This document shows positions 52,552 through 60,863 of a stretch of 64,000 bases of DNA, one piece after another. This stretch comes from Micromonospora sp. R77 (GTDB lineage Bacteria; Actinomycetota; Actinomycetes; Mycobacteriales; Micromonosporaceae): contig NZ_JALDST010000001.1 of the NCBI RefSeq assembly GCF_022747945.1, positions 3,472,001 through 3,536,000 on the forward strand, read 5' to 3'. Both the position numbers and the translations under genes were made by a program. Positions within the stretch are counted from its first letter, which is position 1, and each line of letters starts with the position of its first letter. The notes beneath the pieces were generated by a model that made no database searches, was not told the DNA's origin, and saw only the letters and a list, made by a program, of their open reading frames with translations.

Positions 52552-53748
52552 ATGGCCCGACTCGCCCAGACGCCCGGCCTGACCGACGTGCAGCGGTCGA
52601 TCCTGGAAACCGTCCGGGAGTTCGCGGACAAGGAGATCATCCCGCACGCCCAGCGGCTGGAGCACGCCGACGAGTACCCGACCGACATCCTCGACGGGAT
52701 GCGCGAGATGGGGCTCTTCGGTCTGACCATCGACGAGGAGTACGGCGGCCTCGGCGAGTCCCTGCTGACGTACGCCCTGGTGGTCGAGGAGCTCTCCCGG
52801 GGCTGGATGTCGATCTCCGGCATCGTCAACACCCACTTCATCGTGGCGTACCTGATCTCCCAGCACGGCTCGGCGGAGCAGAAGTCCCGGCTGCTGCCGA
52901 GGATGGCCACCGGCGAGGTGCGCGGCGCCTTCTCCATGTCGGAGCCGGAGTGCGGCTCGGACGTCTCGGCGATCAAGTCGAAGGCGGTCCGCGACGGCGA
53001 CAACTACGTGCTCAACGGGCAGAAGATGTGGCTGACCAACGGGGCGTACTCGTCGGTGGTGGCGACCCTGGTCAAGACCGAGACCGGCGCCGACTCGGTC
53101 TACGGCAACATGAGCACGTTCCTGCTGGAGAAGGAGCCCGGCTTCGGCGAGACCGCCCCCGGCCTGACCATCCCCGGCAAGATCGACAAGATGGGCTACA
53201 AGGGCGTCGAGACCACCGAGATGGTCCTCGACGGGGTCACCGTCCCCGACTCGGCCGTCCTCGGCGGCGCGGACAAGGTGGGGCGCGGCTTCTACCAGAT
53301 GATGGACGGGATCGAGGTCGGCCGGGTCAACGTGGCCGCCCGCGCCTGCGGCATCTCCATCCGCGCCTTCGAGCTGGCCGTCGCGTACGCCCAGCAGCGC
53401 CGCACCTTCGGCCAGCCCCTCGCCAAGCACCAGGCCATCGCCTTCAAGCTGGCCGAGATGGGCACCAAGATCGAGGCCGCGCACTCGCTCATGGTCAACG
53501 CCGCCCGGCTCAAGGACGCCGGCCAGCGCAACGACGTCGAGGCCGGCATGGCCAAGCTGCTCGCCTCGGAGTACTGCGCCGAGGTGGTCCAGGAGGCGTT
53601 CCGCATCCACGGCGGCTACGGCTACTCCAAGGAGTACGAGATCGAGCGGCTGATGCGGGAGGCCCCGTTCCTGCTGATCGGCGAGGGCACCTCGGAGATC
53701 CAGAAGACCATCATCTCCCGCGGCCTCCTCAAGCAGTACAAGCTCTGA
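52552..53748 (+). CDS. Acyl-CoA dehydrogenase
   Basis: A 398-residue flavoenzyme: FADKEIIPHAQRLEHADEYP, FGLTIDEEYGGLGES, SMSEPECGSDVSAIKSKAV (FAD/substrate loop), QKMWLTNGAYSSVV, YAQQRRTFGQPLAKHQAIAF, FRIHGGYGYSKEYEIERL and TSEIQKTIISRGLLKQY, all ACAD signatures. It oxidises an acyl-CoA to its enoyl-CoA, passing electrons to ETF. With the CoA-ester lyase and MaoC genes nearby it may belong to branched-chain amino acid breakdown, as FadE19 does. ATG 52552 follows GGAGG. Confidence 0.92.
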   Translation: MARLAQTPGLTDVQRSILETVREFADKEIIPHAQRLEHADEYPTDILDGMREMGLFGLTIDEEYGGLGESLLTYALVVEELSRGWMSISGIVNTHFIVAYLISQHGSAEQKSRLLPRMATGEVRGAFSMSEPECGSDVSAIKSKAVRDGDNYVLNGQKMWLTNGAYSSVVATLVKTETGADSVYGNMSTFLLEKEPGFGETAPGLTIPGKIDKMGYKGVETTEMVLDGVTVPDSAVLGGADKVGRGFYQMMDGIEVGRVNVAARACGISIRAFELAVAYAQQRRTFGQPLAKHQAIAFKLAEMGTKIEAAHSLMVNAARLKDAGQRNDVEAGMAKLLASEYCAEVVQEAFRIHGGYGYSKEYEIERLMREAPFLLIGEGTSEIQKTIISRGLLKQYKL

Positions 53749-53765
53749 CCCCCCGCGCTTCCGGG

Positions 53766-53825
53766 GTTGATCAAGAAGTTTGCGTCGGATCCGAGCGCCC
53801 GGCTGACGCAAACTTCTTGATCAAC
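53766..53825. repeat. Palindrome with 21-bp perfect arms between convergent genes
   Basis: Arms 53766-53786 and 53805-53825 are perfect inverted copies containing TTGATCAAGAAGTTTGCG, with an 18-base loop. It lies after the acyl-CoA dehydrogenase gene. The stop codon of the convergent CoA-binding gene (53823-53821) falls inside the right arm. It is probably a bidirectional terminator and a second dispersed palindrome type. Confidence 0.9.
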
Positions 53826-54240
53826 GGGCCGTGTGGGGGCCGGTGAGGCCGGCGGCGGCGCGTTCCACCACGAGGCAGCGGTCCTCGACGTAGTCGATGC
53901 CGGCGTCCTCGGCGATCCGGCGGGCCTCCGCCGAGAAGATGCCGAGCTGCAACCACACCGCCGGCGCACCGATCGCCACCGCCTGCCGGACCACCTCCAC
54001 CGCGTCCCGCGCGGGGCGGAACACGTCGACCAGGTCCACCGGGTGCGGGATGTCGGCCAGCGACGGGTACGCCCGCTCGCCGAACAACTCGTCCACCGTC
54101 GGGTTGACCGGGATGATCCGCCAGCCGTGGCGCTGCATCTCCAGGGGCACCTGGTGTGCGGCCTTGCCCGGGTCGCGGGACGCACCCACGACGGCGATCA
54201 CGGTGGAGTCGGCGAGGATCTGCTGGGCGGAACGCATCAA
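53821..54240 (-). CDS. CoA-binding domain protein
   Basis: A 139-residue Rossmann protein of the YccU/CoA-binding family: STVIAVVGASRDPGKAAHQV, WRIIPVNPTVDELFGERAYP, VDLVDVFRPARDAVEVVRQA and AVWLQLGIFSAEARRIAEDA. It binds CoA, and its physiological role is not known. The stop lies in the palindrome at 53766. Confidence 0.88.
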   Translation of the reverse strand: MMRSAQQILADSTVIAVVGASRDPGKAAHQVPLEMQRHGWRIIPVNPTVDELFGERAYPSLADIPHPVDLVDVFRPARDAVEVVRQAVAIGAPAVWLQLGIFSAEARRIAEDAGIDYVEDRCLVVERAAAGLTGPHTAR

Positions 54241-54259
54241 CCGAGCCTAACCCCGCAGC

Positions 54260-54376
54260 TCAGCCGGCACCCGGCAGCGCGGCGCACAGCCGCTCGTGCC
54301 CGTCGCGGGTGCCGATGGTGGTCCGCTCACCCGGCCGCGCCAGGTAGCACCGGATCGTGTCGGCCCGCCGGGATCG
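54260..54376 (-). pseudogene. Short coding-like remnant
   Basis: A reading frame of about 36 codons ending TGA at 54262-54260 (...IRCYLARPGERTTIGTRDGH...) has G or C at nearly every third position, as real genes here do, but has no start outside the neighbouring radical SAM gene. It could be the tail of a lost gene. The origin is not recognised. Confidence 0.3.
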
Positions 54377-54377
54377 G

Positions 54378-55424
54378 CTAGAGCAGCGACAGTTGCTCGG
54401 CGGCGGGCGGCGGCGCCTCGTCCGGCAGTCGCCGGTTGTCGCCGACCTCGCCCCGGTGCAGCCCGTGCCGGCGGGCCGCCATCCGCACCCGCGCGGTCAC
54501 CTCCCGCTGGTACGCCTGCGGCGCGTACGCGCCCGCCTGGTAGAGCCGGCGGTAGCGGGGGACCAGCTGCGGGAACTCCCGGGCCAGCCAGTGCGCGTAC
54601 CACTCGCGGGCGCCGGGGCGCAGGTGCAGCGCCAGCGGGGTCACGCTGGTCGCCCCGGCGGCGGCGATCGCCGACACGGTGGCGTCGATCGACGCGTCGT
54701 CGTCGCTGAGCCCGGGCAGGATCGGTGCCATCAGCACCCCCACCTCGAAGCCGGCGTCGGTGAGCTGCCGCACCGCGTCGAGCCGGCGGCGCGGGCTGGG
54801 CGTGCCCGGCTCGACCGCCCGCCACAGCTCCTCGTCGACGAAGCCGACGGAGTAGGAGATGCCGACCCGGGTGACCTCGGCGGCCTGTCGCAGCAGGGGC
54901 AGGTCGCGCAGGATCAGGGTGCCCTTGGTGAGGATCGAGAACGGGTTGGCGAAGTCGCGCAGCGCCTCGATGATCGGCGGCATCAGCCGGTAGCGCCCCT
55001 CGGCCCGCTGGTAGCAGTCCACGTTGGTGCCCATCGCGACGTGGGCGCCGCGCCAGCGGGGGGCGGCCAGCTCGCGCCGCACCAGCTCACCGGCGTTGAC
55101 CTTGACGATCACCTTCCGGTCGAAGTCCTCGCCGGCGTCCAGGTCGAGGAAGGTGTGAGTCTTCCTCGCGAAGCAATATTTACATGCGTGACTGCATCCC
55201 CGGTACGGGTTGATCGTCCACGCGAACGGGACGCGGGACTCGCCGGGCACCCGATTGATGATCGACTTTGCCTGCACCTCGTAGAAGGTCATGCCGGCGA
55301 AGCCGGGGGTGTCGAAGGTGCGGGCGACGGCGCCGGGGAGCGCCAGCGGCAGGGGTGGAGTCGCTGGCGCTGCCCCGTCGGGACGCTCCTCGTCCGGGGG
55401 AGCGGAGAGGTTGTCCCAGCGCAT
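54378..55424 (-). CDS. Rv2578c-family radical SAM protein (SPL-like)
   Basis: A 348-residue radical SAM protein. GCSHACKYCFAR carries the cluster Cys residues (77, 81, 84), followed by THTFLDLDAGEDFDRKVIVK and AMGTNVDCYQRAEGRYRLMP. It matches the mycobacterial Rv2578c type, which resembles spore photoproduct lyase. ATG 55424 (MRWDNLSAPP) aligns with the MRW start of Rv2578c. A LexA box directly precedes it. The reaction is unknown, but a DNA-repair connection is likely. Confidence 0.88.
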   Translation of the reverse strand: MRWDNLSAPPDEERPDGAAPATPPLPLALPGAVARTFDTPGFAGMTFYEVQAKSIINRVPGESRVPFAWTINPYRGCSHACKYCFARKTHTFLDLDAGEDFDRKVIVKVNAGELVRRELAAPRWRGAHVAMGTNVDCYQRAEGRYRLMPPIIEALRDFANPFSILTKGTLILRDLPLLRQAAEVTRVGISYSVGFVDEELWRAVEPGTPSPRRRLDAVRQLTDAGFEVGVLMAPILPGLSDDDASIDATVSAIAAAGATSVTPLALHLRPGAREWYAHWLAREFPQLVPRYRRLYQAGAYAPQAYQREVTARVRMAARRHGLHRGEVGDNRRLPDEAPPPAAEQLSLL

Positions 55425-55433
55425 GACCATCAT

Positions 55434-55449
55434 TCGAACACGTGTACGA
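55434..55449. promoter_or_regulatory. LexA (SOS) box
   Basis: TCGAACACGTGTACGA matches the actinobacterial SOS box TCGAAC-N4-GTTCGA with one mismatch. It abuts the start region of the SPL-like gene (possible ATG at 55433) and lies 39 bases before the divergent DCC gene, so it could control both. Confidence 0.72.
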
Positions 55450-55487
55450 CAGAAGCGCAAGCGACCCGCGGGTGGACGATGGAGGGT

Positions 55488-55946
55488 ATGGACACCGCCA
55501 CCTTCGTCTACGACGGCGACTGCGCCTTCTGCAGCCGCTGTGCCGAGTTCATCGAGCGTCGGATCCCGACCGGGGCCCGCGTGGTGCCGTGGCAGCACGC
55601 CGACCTGACCGAACTCGGCCTGACGGAGGCGGAGTGCGAGGAGGCGGTGCAGTGGGTCGGCGTCGACGGCGCGCGTGCCTCGGGCCCGGACGCCGTCGCG
55701 AAGCTGCTCGGGGGCAGCGCGCCGCTGTGGCGGGTCGCCGGCACCGGGCTGGGCCTGCCGCCGGTGCGCGCACTGGCCTGGCCGGCGTACCGCTGGGTGG
55801 CCCGAAACCGGCATCGGCTCCCGGGTGGAACGGCCGCCTGCGCCCTTCCGCAGGAGGCCCGGGGACACAGCCATGGGCCGCTCGACGCCCCTGAACGGGG
55901 TGCTGCCGGTCGGGAGTCGTCACCGCCGGCAGTGGATGGGCGGTAG
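55488..55946 (+). CDS. DCC-family thiol-disulfide oxidoreductase-like protein
   Basis: A 152-residue protein: MDTATFVYDGDCAFCSRCAE, with the DGDCxFC motif (DxxCxxC) of DUF393/DCC proteins, and ELGLTEAECEEAVQWVGVDG. The family is thioredoxin-like, with unknown substrates. GGAGG precedes ATG 55488. It is divergent from the SPL-like gene across a LexA box. Confidence 0.85.
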   Translation: MDTATFVYDGDCAFCSRCAEFIERRIPTGARVVPWQHADLTELGLTEAECEEAVQWVGVDGARASGPDAVAKLLGGSAPLWRVAGTGLGLPPVRALAWPAYRWVARNRHRLPGGTAACALPQEARGHSHGPLDAPERGAAGRESSPPAVDGR

Positions 55947-55965
55947 GGGGAGTCGGCCCGGAGAC

Positions 55966-56003
55966 GACGCCGGCCGGTCCCCGTGCGGGGACCGGCCGGC
56001 GTC
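55966..56003. terminator. Bidirectional terminator hairpin
   Basis: A perfect 17-bp stem (55966-55982 with 55987-56003) with a GTGC loop, between the convergent DCC and thioredoxin genes. Confidence 0.82.
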
Positions 56004-56018
56004 GAAGCGGTGCCGGGG

Positions 56019-56387
56019 TCAGTGCTTGTGCTCGTGGTCGGCCAGCTGCTGCCGGACCTGCTCCATGTCGAGCTTCTCGACCTGCTCGATCAGGTTCTCC
56101 AGCGCGGACTCGGGCAGGGCGCCCGGCTGGGCGTAGACGATCACGCCGTCCTTGATCGCCATCACGGTCGGGATCGAGCGGATGTTGAACTTGGCGCCCA
56201 GTTCCTGCTGCGCCTCGGTGTCGACCTTGCCGAAGACGATCTCCGGGTGCTTCTCCGAGGAGCGCTCGTAGACAGGGGCGAACCGCTTGCACGGGCCGCA
56301 CCACTCTGCCCAGAAGTCGAGCAGCACGATGCCGTCGCGCTCGGTCACCTCGTCGAAGTTGGCCGTGGTCAGCTCAACCGTTGCCAT
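56019..56387 (-). CDS. trxA: Thioredoxin
   Basis: A 122-residue thioredoxin: LLDFWAEWCGPCKRFAPVYE (active-site WCGPC at 29-33), KVDTEAQQELGAKFNIRSIP (cis-Pro) and a C-terminal helix with a His-rich end (ADHEHKH). It reduces protein disulfides in the cytoplasm. In the annotated actinobacterial sets such trxA genes are often separate from trxB, as here. Confidence 0.93.
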   Translation of the reverse strand: MATVELTTANFDEVTERDGIVLLDFWAEWCGPCKRFAPVYERSSEKHPEIVFGKVDTEAQQELGAKFNIRSIPTVMAIKDGVIVYAQPGALPESALENLIEQVEKLDMEQVRQQLADHEHKH

Positions 56388-56932
56388 TGCACTCTCCGAT
56401 CAGCGCGGATTTCCTACGTCCACTGGAACCAGGGCGGGTGTCGTTGAATTCCCGCCCGGTGCCGACCGAAACGCCGCGCGACGCTGCGGTGACGCTCGGA
56501 GCCATCGAGAAGAATCTGTCTCTTCCGACGTGCGGAACGCAAGTGCAGGCCGCATTTGCGTGACCGGACGTGATGGGAGCGTTTCCATGGCGGTCACCCT
56601 CCGGGCCTGCGGCAACTTAGCAATTTGCCTATTGACAAGCACGTATCGGGCCTGCGGAGATCGCTCGGAAGGTGGATCTCCGTCACGCTCCGCATTGTTA
56701 CAAAAAGATAAATGTGACGCTGGTCTCTGTCCGCCCGATGGCCCCGTGCGGCAGAATCTGTCGCATCAGAGCGTGGGCGGCGGGTGCCGGGGAGGGCCCC
56801 GCCGCTCATTGCGTCTCCCCCCGGTTGTGGCCGGTGTGACATTTCCTCACCACCAGCGCCCCCGTCGTCGCCTTAACCAGCGGTAAGGCATGCTGTGCCG
56901 AACTCCATCGCCGCCCGTCGAAGGGGACAAGG
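56388..56932. other. 545-base gene-free region, lower GC than its surroundings
   Basis: No convincing ORF. It is less GC-rich than the rest of the window, with A/T-rich stretches such as TTGTTACAAAAAGATAAATG and GCAATTTGCCTATTGACAAGC near 56628-56720. These contain a TTGACA-like element, so a promoter, a small RNA or the untranslated leader of the trxA or MaoC gene may be here. I cannot define it further. Confidence 0.5.
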
Positions 56933-57448
56933 ATGCAGTTCGGCCGCTACTACGAGGAGTTCGAGGTCGGCGCGGTCTACCGGCACTGGCCCGGCAAGAC
57001 GGTCACCGAGTACGACGACCACCTCTTCTGCCTGCTCACCATGAACCACCACCCGCTGCACATGGACGCCCACTACGCCGAGACGGCGAGCCAGTTCAAG
57101 CGCAACGTGGTGGTCGGCAACTACATCTACTCACTGCTGCTCGGCATGTCGGTGCCGGACGTCAGCGGCAAGGCGATCGCCAACCTGGAGATCGAGTCGC
57201 TGCGGCACGTGGCGCCGACCTTCCACGGCGACACCATCTACGGCGAGACCACCGTGCTGGACAAGCGGGAGTCGGCCTCCAAGCCCGACCGGGGCGTGGT
57301 CGCCGTCGAGACGCGCGGCTACAACCAGGACGGCACGCTGGTCTGCGTGTTCCGCCGCAAGGTCATGGTCCCCAAGAAGGAGTACGCGGCCGCCGCCGTG
57401 CCCGACGGCGTCGACCCGGAGCGCCCGAGCTTCCCCGAACCCCGCTGA
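56933..57448 (+). CDS. MaoC-family dehydratase
   Basis: A 171-residue hotdog-fold protein: FGRYYEEFEVGAVYRHWPGK, TMNHHPLHMDAHYAET (the catalytic Asp/His hydratase motif, MNxxPLHxD), RNVVVGNYIYSLLLGMSVPD and VAVETRGYNQDGTLV. It probably hydrates an enoyl-CoA. Such genes accompany CitE-like lyases and FadE19 in mycobacteria, and both are present within 7 kb here. AAGGGGACAAGG lies before ATG 56933. Confidence 0.9.
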   Translation: MQFGRYYEEFEVGAVYRHWPGKTVTEYDDHLFCLLTMNHHPLHMDAHYAETASQFKRNVVVGNYIYSLLLGMSVPDVSGKAIANLEIESLRHVAPTFHGDTIYGETTVLDKRESASKPDRGVVAVETRGYNQDGTLVCVFRRKVMVPKKEYAAAAVPDGVDPERPSFPEPR

Positions 57449-57466
57449 CCTCCCGTACGAACCAGG

Positions 57467-57502
57467 GGCCCCTTGCCCACCGGATCCGGTGGGGAAGGGG
57501 CC
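57467..57502 (+). terminator. Rho-independent terminator after the MaoC gene
   Basis: An 18-bp stem with one mismatch and almost no loop, containing GGCCCCTTG and AAGGGGCC, followed by TCTTTGTG. It lies 18 bases after the stop. Confidence 0.85.
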
Positions 57503-57547
57503 TCTTTGTGCTGCCCGGGGCTTATGCTGACGCCGGAGGTAGGTCCC

Positions 57548-58039
57548 ATGAGCCACCCCGTCGCCGGCGAGCCGTCCCCTGTCGGGCGTCGTGCCGCACC
57601 GCTGACCACCGCCGTCTACTCCGCGGTCGAGTGGGACCTGCTGACCGACCTGCCGGGCCGGGTCCTCGTCGCCGCCGCCTCGCCCGGTCCCGGGCGACCG
57701 CCCCGGGGAGTCGCCGCCGGGCTCGCCGGCCTGGACGCGGTGGCCGCCGGCCGGGGCTTCGACAGCGACCTGGTCCGCGCCGTGGTCGCCGCGATCTATG
57801 CCCGGCACGACGGGACCACCCCCCGCGACGAGCACCTCACCGACCTGGTCGACCTGCTGGCCGCCTGTCGGGCGGCGGTACGCGTGCTGCACCGCCGGGC
57901 CGACCCGGCCGACTCGGCGGCGTACCGGCAGTGGGTGGAGTCGGTCGCCGCCCGGGTCTGCCGGCCCGCCTCCGGCGAGCCCGCCCCCGCCGACCGGCGC
58001 TTCCTGGACCGGCTCGGTGGCGCGCTGGGGCTGCGGTGA
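57548..58039 (+). CDS. Hypothetical protein
   Basis: A 163-residue, mostly helical, Ala/Arg-rich protein starting MSHPVAGEPSPVGRRAAPLT (GGAGG before ATG 57548). EWDLLTDLPGRVLVAAASPG and FDSDLVRAVVAAIYARHDGT are the most structured parts. The family is not recognised. It is followed at 52 bases by a TrmH-like gene, so it may share its transcript. Confidence 0.7.
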   Translation: MSHPVAGEPSPVGRRAAPLTTAVYSAVEWDLLTDLPGRVLVAAASPGPGRPPRGVAAGLAGLDAVAAGRGFDSDLVRAVVAAIYARHDGTTPRDEHLTDLVDLLAACRAAVRVLHRRADPADSAAYRQWVESVAARVCRPASGEPAPADRRFLDRLGGALGLR

Positions 58040-58091
58040 CGGTCGGGGTCCCGGCGACGGGGGTGGCACCGGGCCGTACCCTCTGGAAACC

Positions 58092-58715
58092 GTGACCGGT
58101 GACCAGCTCGACGTGGGTGTGGGGCCGTGGCCCGGCGACCCGCCGGACGACCCGCACTACGACCCGGAGCTGCTCGCCGAGGGGGACCGGCGCAACGTCG
58201 TCGACCGCTACCGGTACTGGCGGCAGGAGGCGGTGGTGGCCGACCTGGACCGGCGTCGGCACGACTTCCACGTCGCGATCGAGAACTGGCAGCACGACTT
58301 CAACATCGGCACGGTGGTGCGGAACGCGAACGCCTTCCTCGCCGCCGAGGTGCACATCGTCGGCCGACGGCGGTGGAACCGGCGGGGTGCCATGGTGACC
58401 GACCGCTACCAGCACGTCCGGCACCACCCGACGATCGAGGAGTTCGTCGACTGGGCGGCGGCGCAGCGGCTGCCGGTGGTCGGCATCGACAACCTGCCCG
58501 GCTCGAAGCCGCTGGAGACCACCACCCTGCCGCAGCGTTGCGTGCTGCTCTTCGGTCAGGAGGGTCCGGGGCTGTCCGACCCCGCCCGCGCCGCCTGCGA
58601 CCAACTCTTCTCCATCGCCCAGTACGGCTCCACCCGGTCGATCAACGCCGGCGTGGCCAGCGGCATCGCCATGCACGCCTGGATCCGGTCCCACGCCGGC
58701 CCGCCACCGGACTGA
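58092..58715 (+). CDS. TrmH/SpoU-family RNA methyltransferase
   Basis: A 207-residue SPOUT protein. FNIGTVVRNANAFLAAEVHI is motif 1 (NIGTVVRNA), LLFGQEGPGLSDPARAACDQ motif 2, and SIAQYGSTRSINAGVASGIA motif 3 with the knotted AdoMet-binding loop. It 2'-O-methylates tRNA or rRNA. GTG 58092 is the start. The N-terminal 70 residues, with the HDFHVAIENWQHD segment, are variable. Confidence 0.9.
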   Translation: MTGDQLDVGVGPWPGDPPDDPHYDPELLAEGDRRNVVDRYRYWRQEAVVADLDRRRHDFHVAIENWQHDFNIGTVVRNANAFLAAEVHIVGRRRWNRRGAMVTDRYQHVRHHPTIEEFVDWAAAQRLPVVGIDNLPGSKPLETTTLPQRCVLLFGQEGPGLSDPARAACDQLFSIAQYGSTRSINAGVASGIAMHAWIRSHAGPPPD

Positions 58716-58917
58716 CCGGCGCGCCCGCACTCCGTGGCAGGCCGGGCCGGTCGGCGGTGCCGGGTGCGCCGACCCGCCCGGCCGGGGCTTCCCCGGCGTC
58801 GCCCGCCGACGCAAGACCCGGATGTCAGTTCCGCCGGCCGGCGGAAATCCCACGGCCGGTCGGCCCGCTCCGCTTGACGGGCCGGCGGTCCGGGGTGACG
58901 GTGGGAAGGTGAGTGTC

Positions 58918-59607
58918 GTGGTGAGTTGTCCCAGATGCGCGGGGCCGGTACGGGAGCCGGACCTCATGCACAAGGAGTCCCGTTGCCTGCGGTGCGGTCC
59001 GGTGTCGCCGCTGCACGTGCCGGAGCACATCGGTGGCGACATCGTGGCGAGTGTGGTCGACCGGGTCGCCGCCGCCGCCGCGCCCCCGGACCGGCCCGGC
59101 ATCCCCCTCTGGTGCCCCTGGCCGCTGCCGGCCGGGTGGACCCTGACCGGAGTGGCCTGGGCCGGCGACGACCGGACCGGCGTACGGGCCACCGCCGTCG
59201 CCTGTGCCGGTCCCGCCCCGCTCGACGGCGGCCCGGCCGATCTGCTCTTCGTGGCCGAGGAGCCGGGCGTCGGCCTCGGTTCCCGCTTCGCGGGACTGCC
59301 CGGTCCCGACCCCGGGCCCGAGGTCGAGGAGGCGTTGAGCGACCCCGGCCCTGGTCACGCCGAGCGTGTCCCGCACGCCAAGATCCGCGTGGCGGGTCAT
59401 CCGACTCCACTGTGGCTGGTGAATTCTCCGACGGATCGAAGCGCGTACGCCGGCGAGGCTCGGGGAATGTGGCTCCATGCGATAGCCTGGCCGGCGAGTG
59501 CGGGTCACCTCCTCGCGGAAGACGTCGTCTTGCACGACCTCACCGAGTGGACTCCGCCCGAGCTCGTGTACGGCGCACCGTCCCCGTATCTGCACGGCCA
59601 GGCCTGA
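58918..59607 (+). CDS. Conserved actinobacterial zinc-ribbon protein (DUF6758-like)
   Basis: A 229-residue protein. The start is GTG 58918 with GGAAGG upstream (GTG 58921 is an alternative). It begins with a zinc ribbon, SCPRCAG and CLRCGP, followed by LWCPWPLPAGWTLTGVAWAG and repeated beta-rich segments, ending AWPASAGHLLAEDVVLHDLT. No catalytic motif is seen. I recall the family only as a conserved actinobacterial unknown. Confidence 0.75.
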   Translation: MVSCPRCAGPVREPDLMHKESRCLRCGPVSPLHVPEHIGGDIVASVVDRVAAAAAPPDRPGIPLWCPWPLPAGWTLTGVAWAGDDRTGVRATAVACAGPAPLDGGPADLLFVAEEPGVGLGSRFAGLPGPDPGPEVEEALSDPGPGHAERVPHAKIRVAGHPTPLWLVNSPTDRSAYAGEARGMWLHAIAWPASAGHLLAEDVVLHDLTEWTPPELVYGAPSPYLHGQA

Positions 59608-59725
59608 CCGGTCTGACCTGCGGTGTCGGGGAACGGACGCAGATATTCACTGTACGACACCATGCTGATACTCTGGGTGCCGCTGCGGTAAACGGACCCG
59701 GCGCCGCGCGAGAGGATGGCCCGCT

Positions 59726-59884
59726 ATGGTCAAGAAGGTCCTCACCTGGGCCGGCATCGCGTTCTTGGTCTTTTTCGTTGCCTACCGGCCCAACTCCGCC
59801 GCGGACGTCTTCAAGTCCCTCGGCGGCGGCATCATGGACATCGCTCAGGGCTTCGGCGACTTCTTCACGAACCTCGTCGCCTAA
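59726..59884 (+). CDS. Small membrane protein, 52 residues
   Basis: ATG 59726 to TAA 59884. It contains VLTWAGIAFLVFFVAYRP, one membrane helix, then a Gly-rich amphipathic stretch (LGGGIMDIAQGFGDFFTNLV). GAGAGGATGG lies upstream. It lies 6 bases before the PH-domain gene, so it probably shares its transcript and may partner it. Confidence 0.72.
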   Translation: MVKKVLTWAGIAFLVFFVAYRPNSAADVFKSLGGGIMDIAQGFGDFFTNLVA

Positions 59885-59890
59885 CCGCCC

Positions 59891-60760
59891 ATGGGAAGCC
59901 CCTCCGGTCCACCGTTCGATCCCGACGACCCCGACTGGGACCGCCGGGACACCGAGCCCATCCCCCGGGTCGGGCCCGACGACGGCCCCGGTTACGGTGC
60001 CGGCCCGGGCCTGGGGGACGGGCCCTCCCTTTCGGACGACGCCGGCTACGGCGACGGGCCCGGCTACGCCGGCGAGGGCCGGTCGGGCCGGGCCTGGATC
60101 CGCGACCCGGAGGGCGGCTACCAGCAACCCCCGATCTCCGAGGACGAGCTGGTCGGGCTGCGGGTCGACGCCCAGGGCATGGCACCCCGCCGGGTGCTGC
60201 CGCTGGAGGACGAGCCGAGTTCCCTGGTGGCCCGCTATCTCTTCCCCACCGAGCGCTACCGGGGCGAGTGGAAGCGGCACTGGATCCATCTCACCACCCC
60301 GATCATCGCCGGCATCGCGGCGACCTTCGTGCTCGGCTACCTCTCCGGCTTCCTCGCCGGACGGGACGTCGGCGCGCTGACCACCGTCGCGGTCCTGCTC
60401 TGGTTCGCGGTGATGGGCTGGGTGGCCTGGCGGGTCGCCGACTGGTGGTACGACCGCTTCATCCTCACCAACAAGCGGGTGATGGTGGTCAACGGCATCA
60501 TCACCCGGCGGGTGGCGATGATGCCGCTGGTCCGGGTCACCGACATGAAATACGAGCAGACGCCGACCGGCCGGGCGCTCAACTACGGCACCTTCGTGCT
60601 GGAGTCGGCCGGCCAGGAGCAGGCGCTCCGCGAGATCAAGAACCTGCCCAACCCGAACGAGCTCTACCTGCGCGTCGTCGAGGAGATGTACGAGCCGCAG
60701 GCCGTCGAGGCGCGGTTGGGCAAGGAGGCGGACGAGGCCAAGGCCGACGACGGGGCGTGA
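59891..60760 (+). CDS. PH-domain (YdbS-like) membrane protein
   Basis: A 289-residue protein. The first 110 residues are Gly/Asp/Pro-rich and disordered. Two membrane segments follow (IIAGIAATFVLGYLSGFLAG; LTTVAVLLWFAVMGWVAWRV), then a bacterial PH domain: DRFILTNKRVMVVNGIITRR, MPLVRVTDMKYEQTPTGRAL and YGTFVLESAGQEQAL. Bacterial PH proteins sit at the inner face of the membrane and are thought to act in envelope stress. The small membrane protein lies just upstream. Confidence 0.87.
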   Translation: MGSPSGPPFDPDDPDWDRRDTEPIPRVGPDDGPGYGAGPGLGDGPSLSDDAGYGDGPGYAGEGRSGRAWIRDPEGGYQQPPISEDELVGLRVDAQGMAPRRVLPLEDEPSSLVARYLFPTERYRGEWKRHWIHLTTPIIAGIAATFVLGYLSGFLAGRDVGALTTVAVLLWFAVMGWVAWRVADWWYDRFILTNKRVMVVNGIITRRVAMMPLVRVTDMKYEQTPTGRALNYGTFVLESAGQEQALREIKNLPNPNELYLRVVEEMYEPQAVEARLGKEADEAKADDGA

Positions 60761-60863
60761 AAGTTTTCGTCCGAACATCGGATGAACAGCGCACCATTTG
60801 CCGTCGACCCGAACCGCCCCACCGTGGCAGCCTGCCATGCAGGACGGGGTGCGGAGGTGAGCG

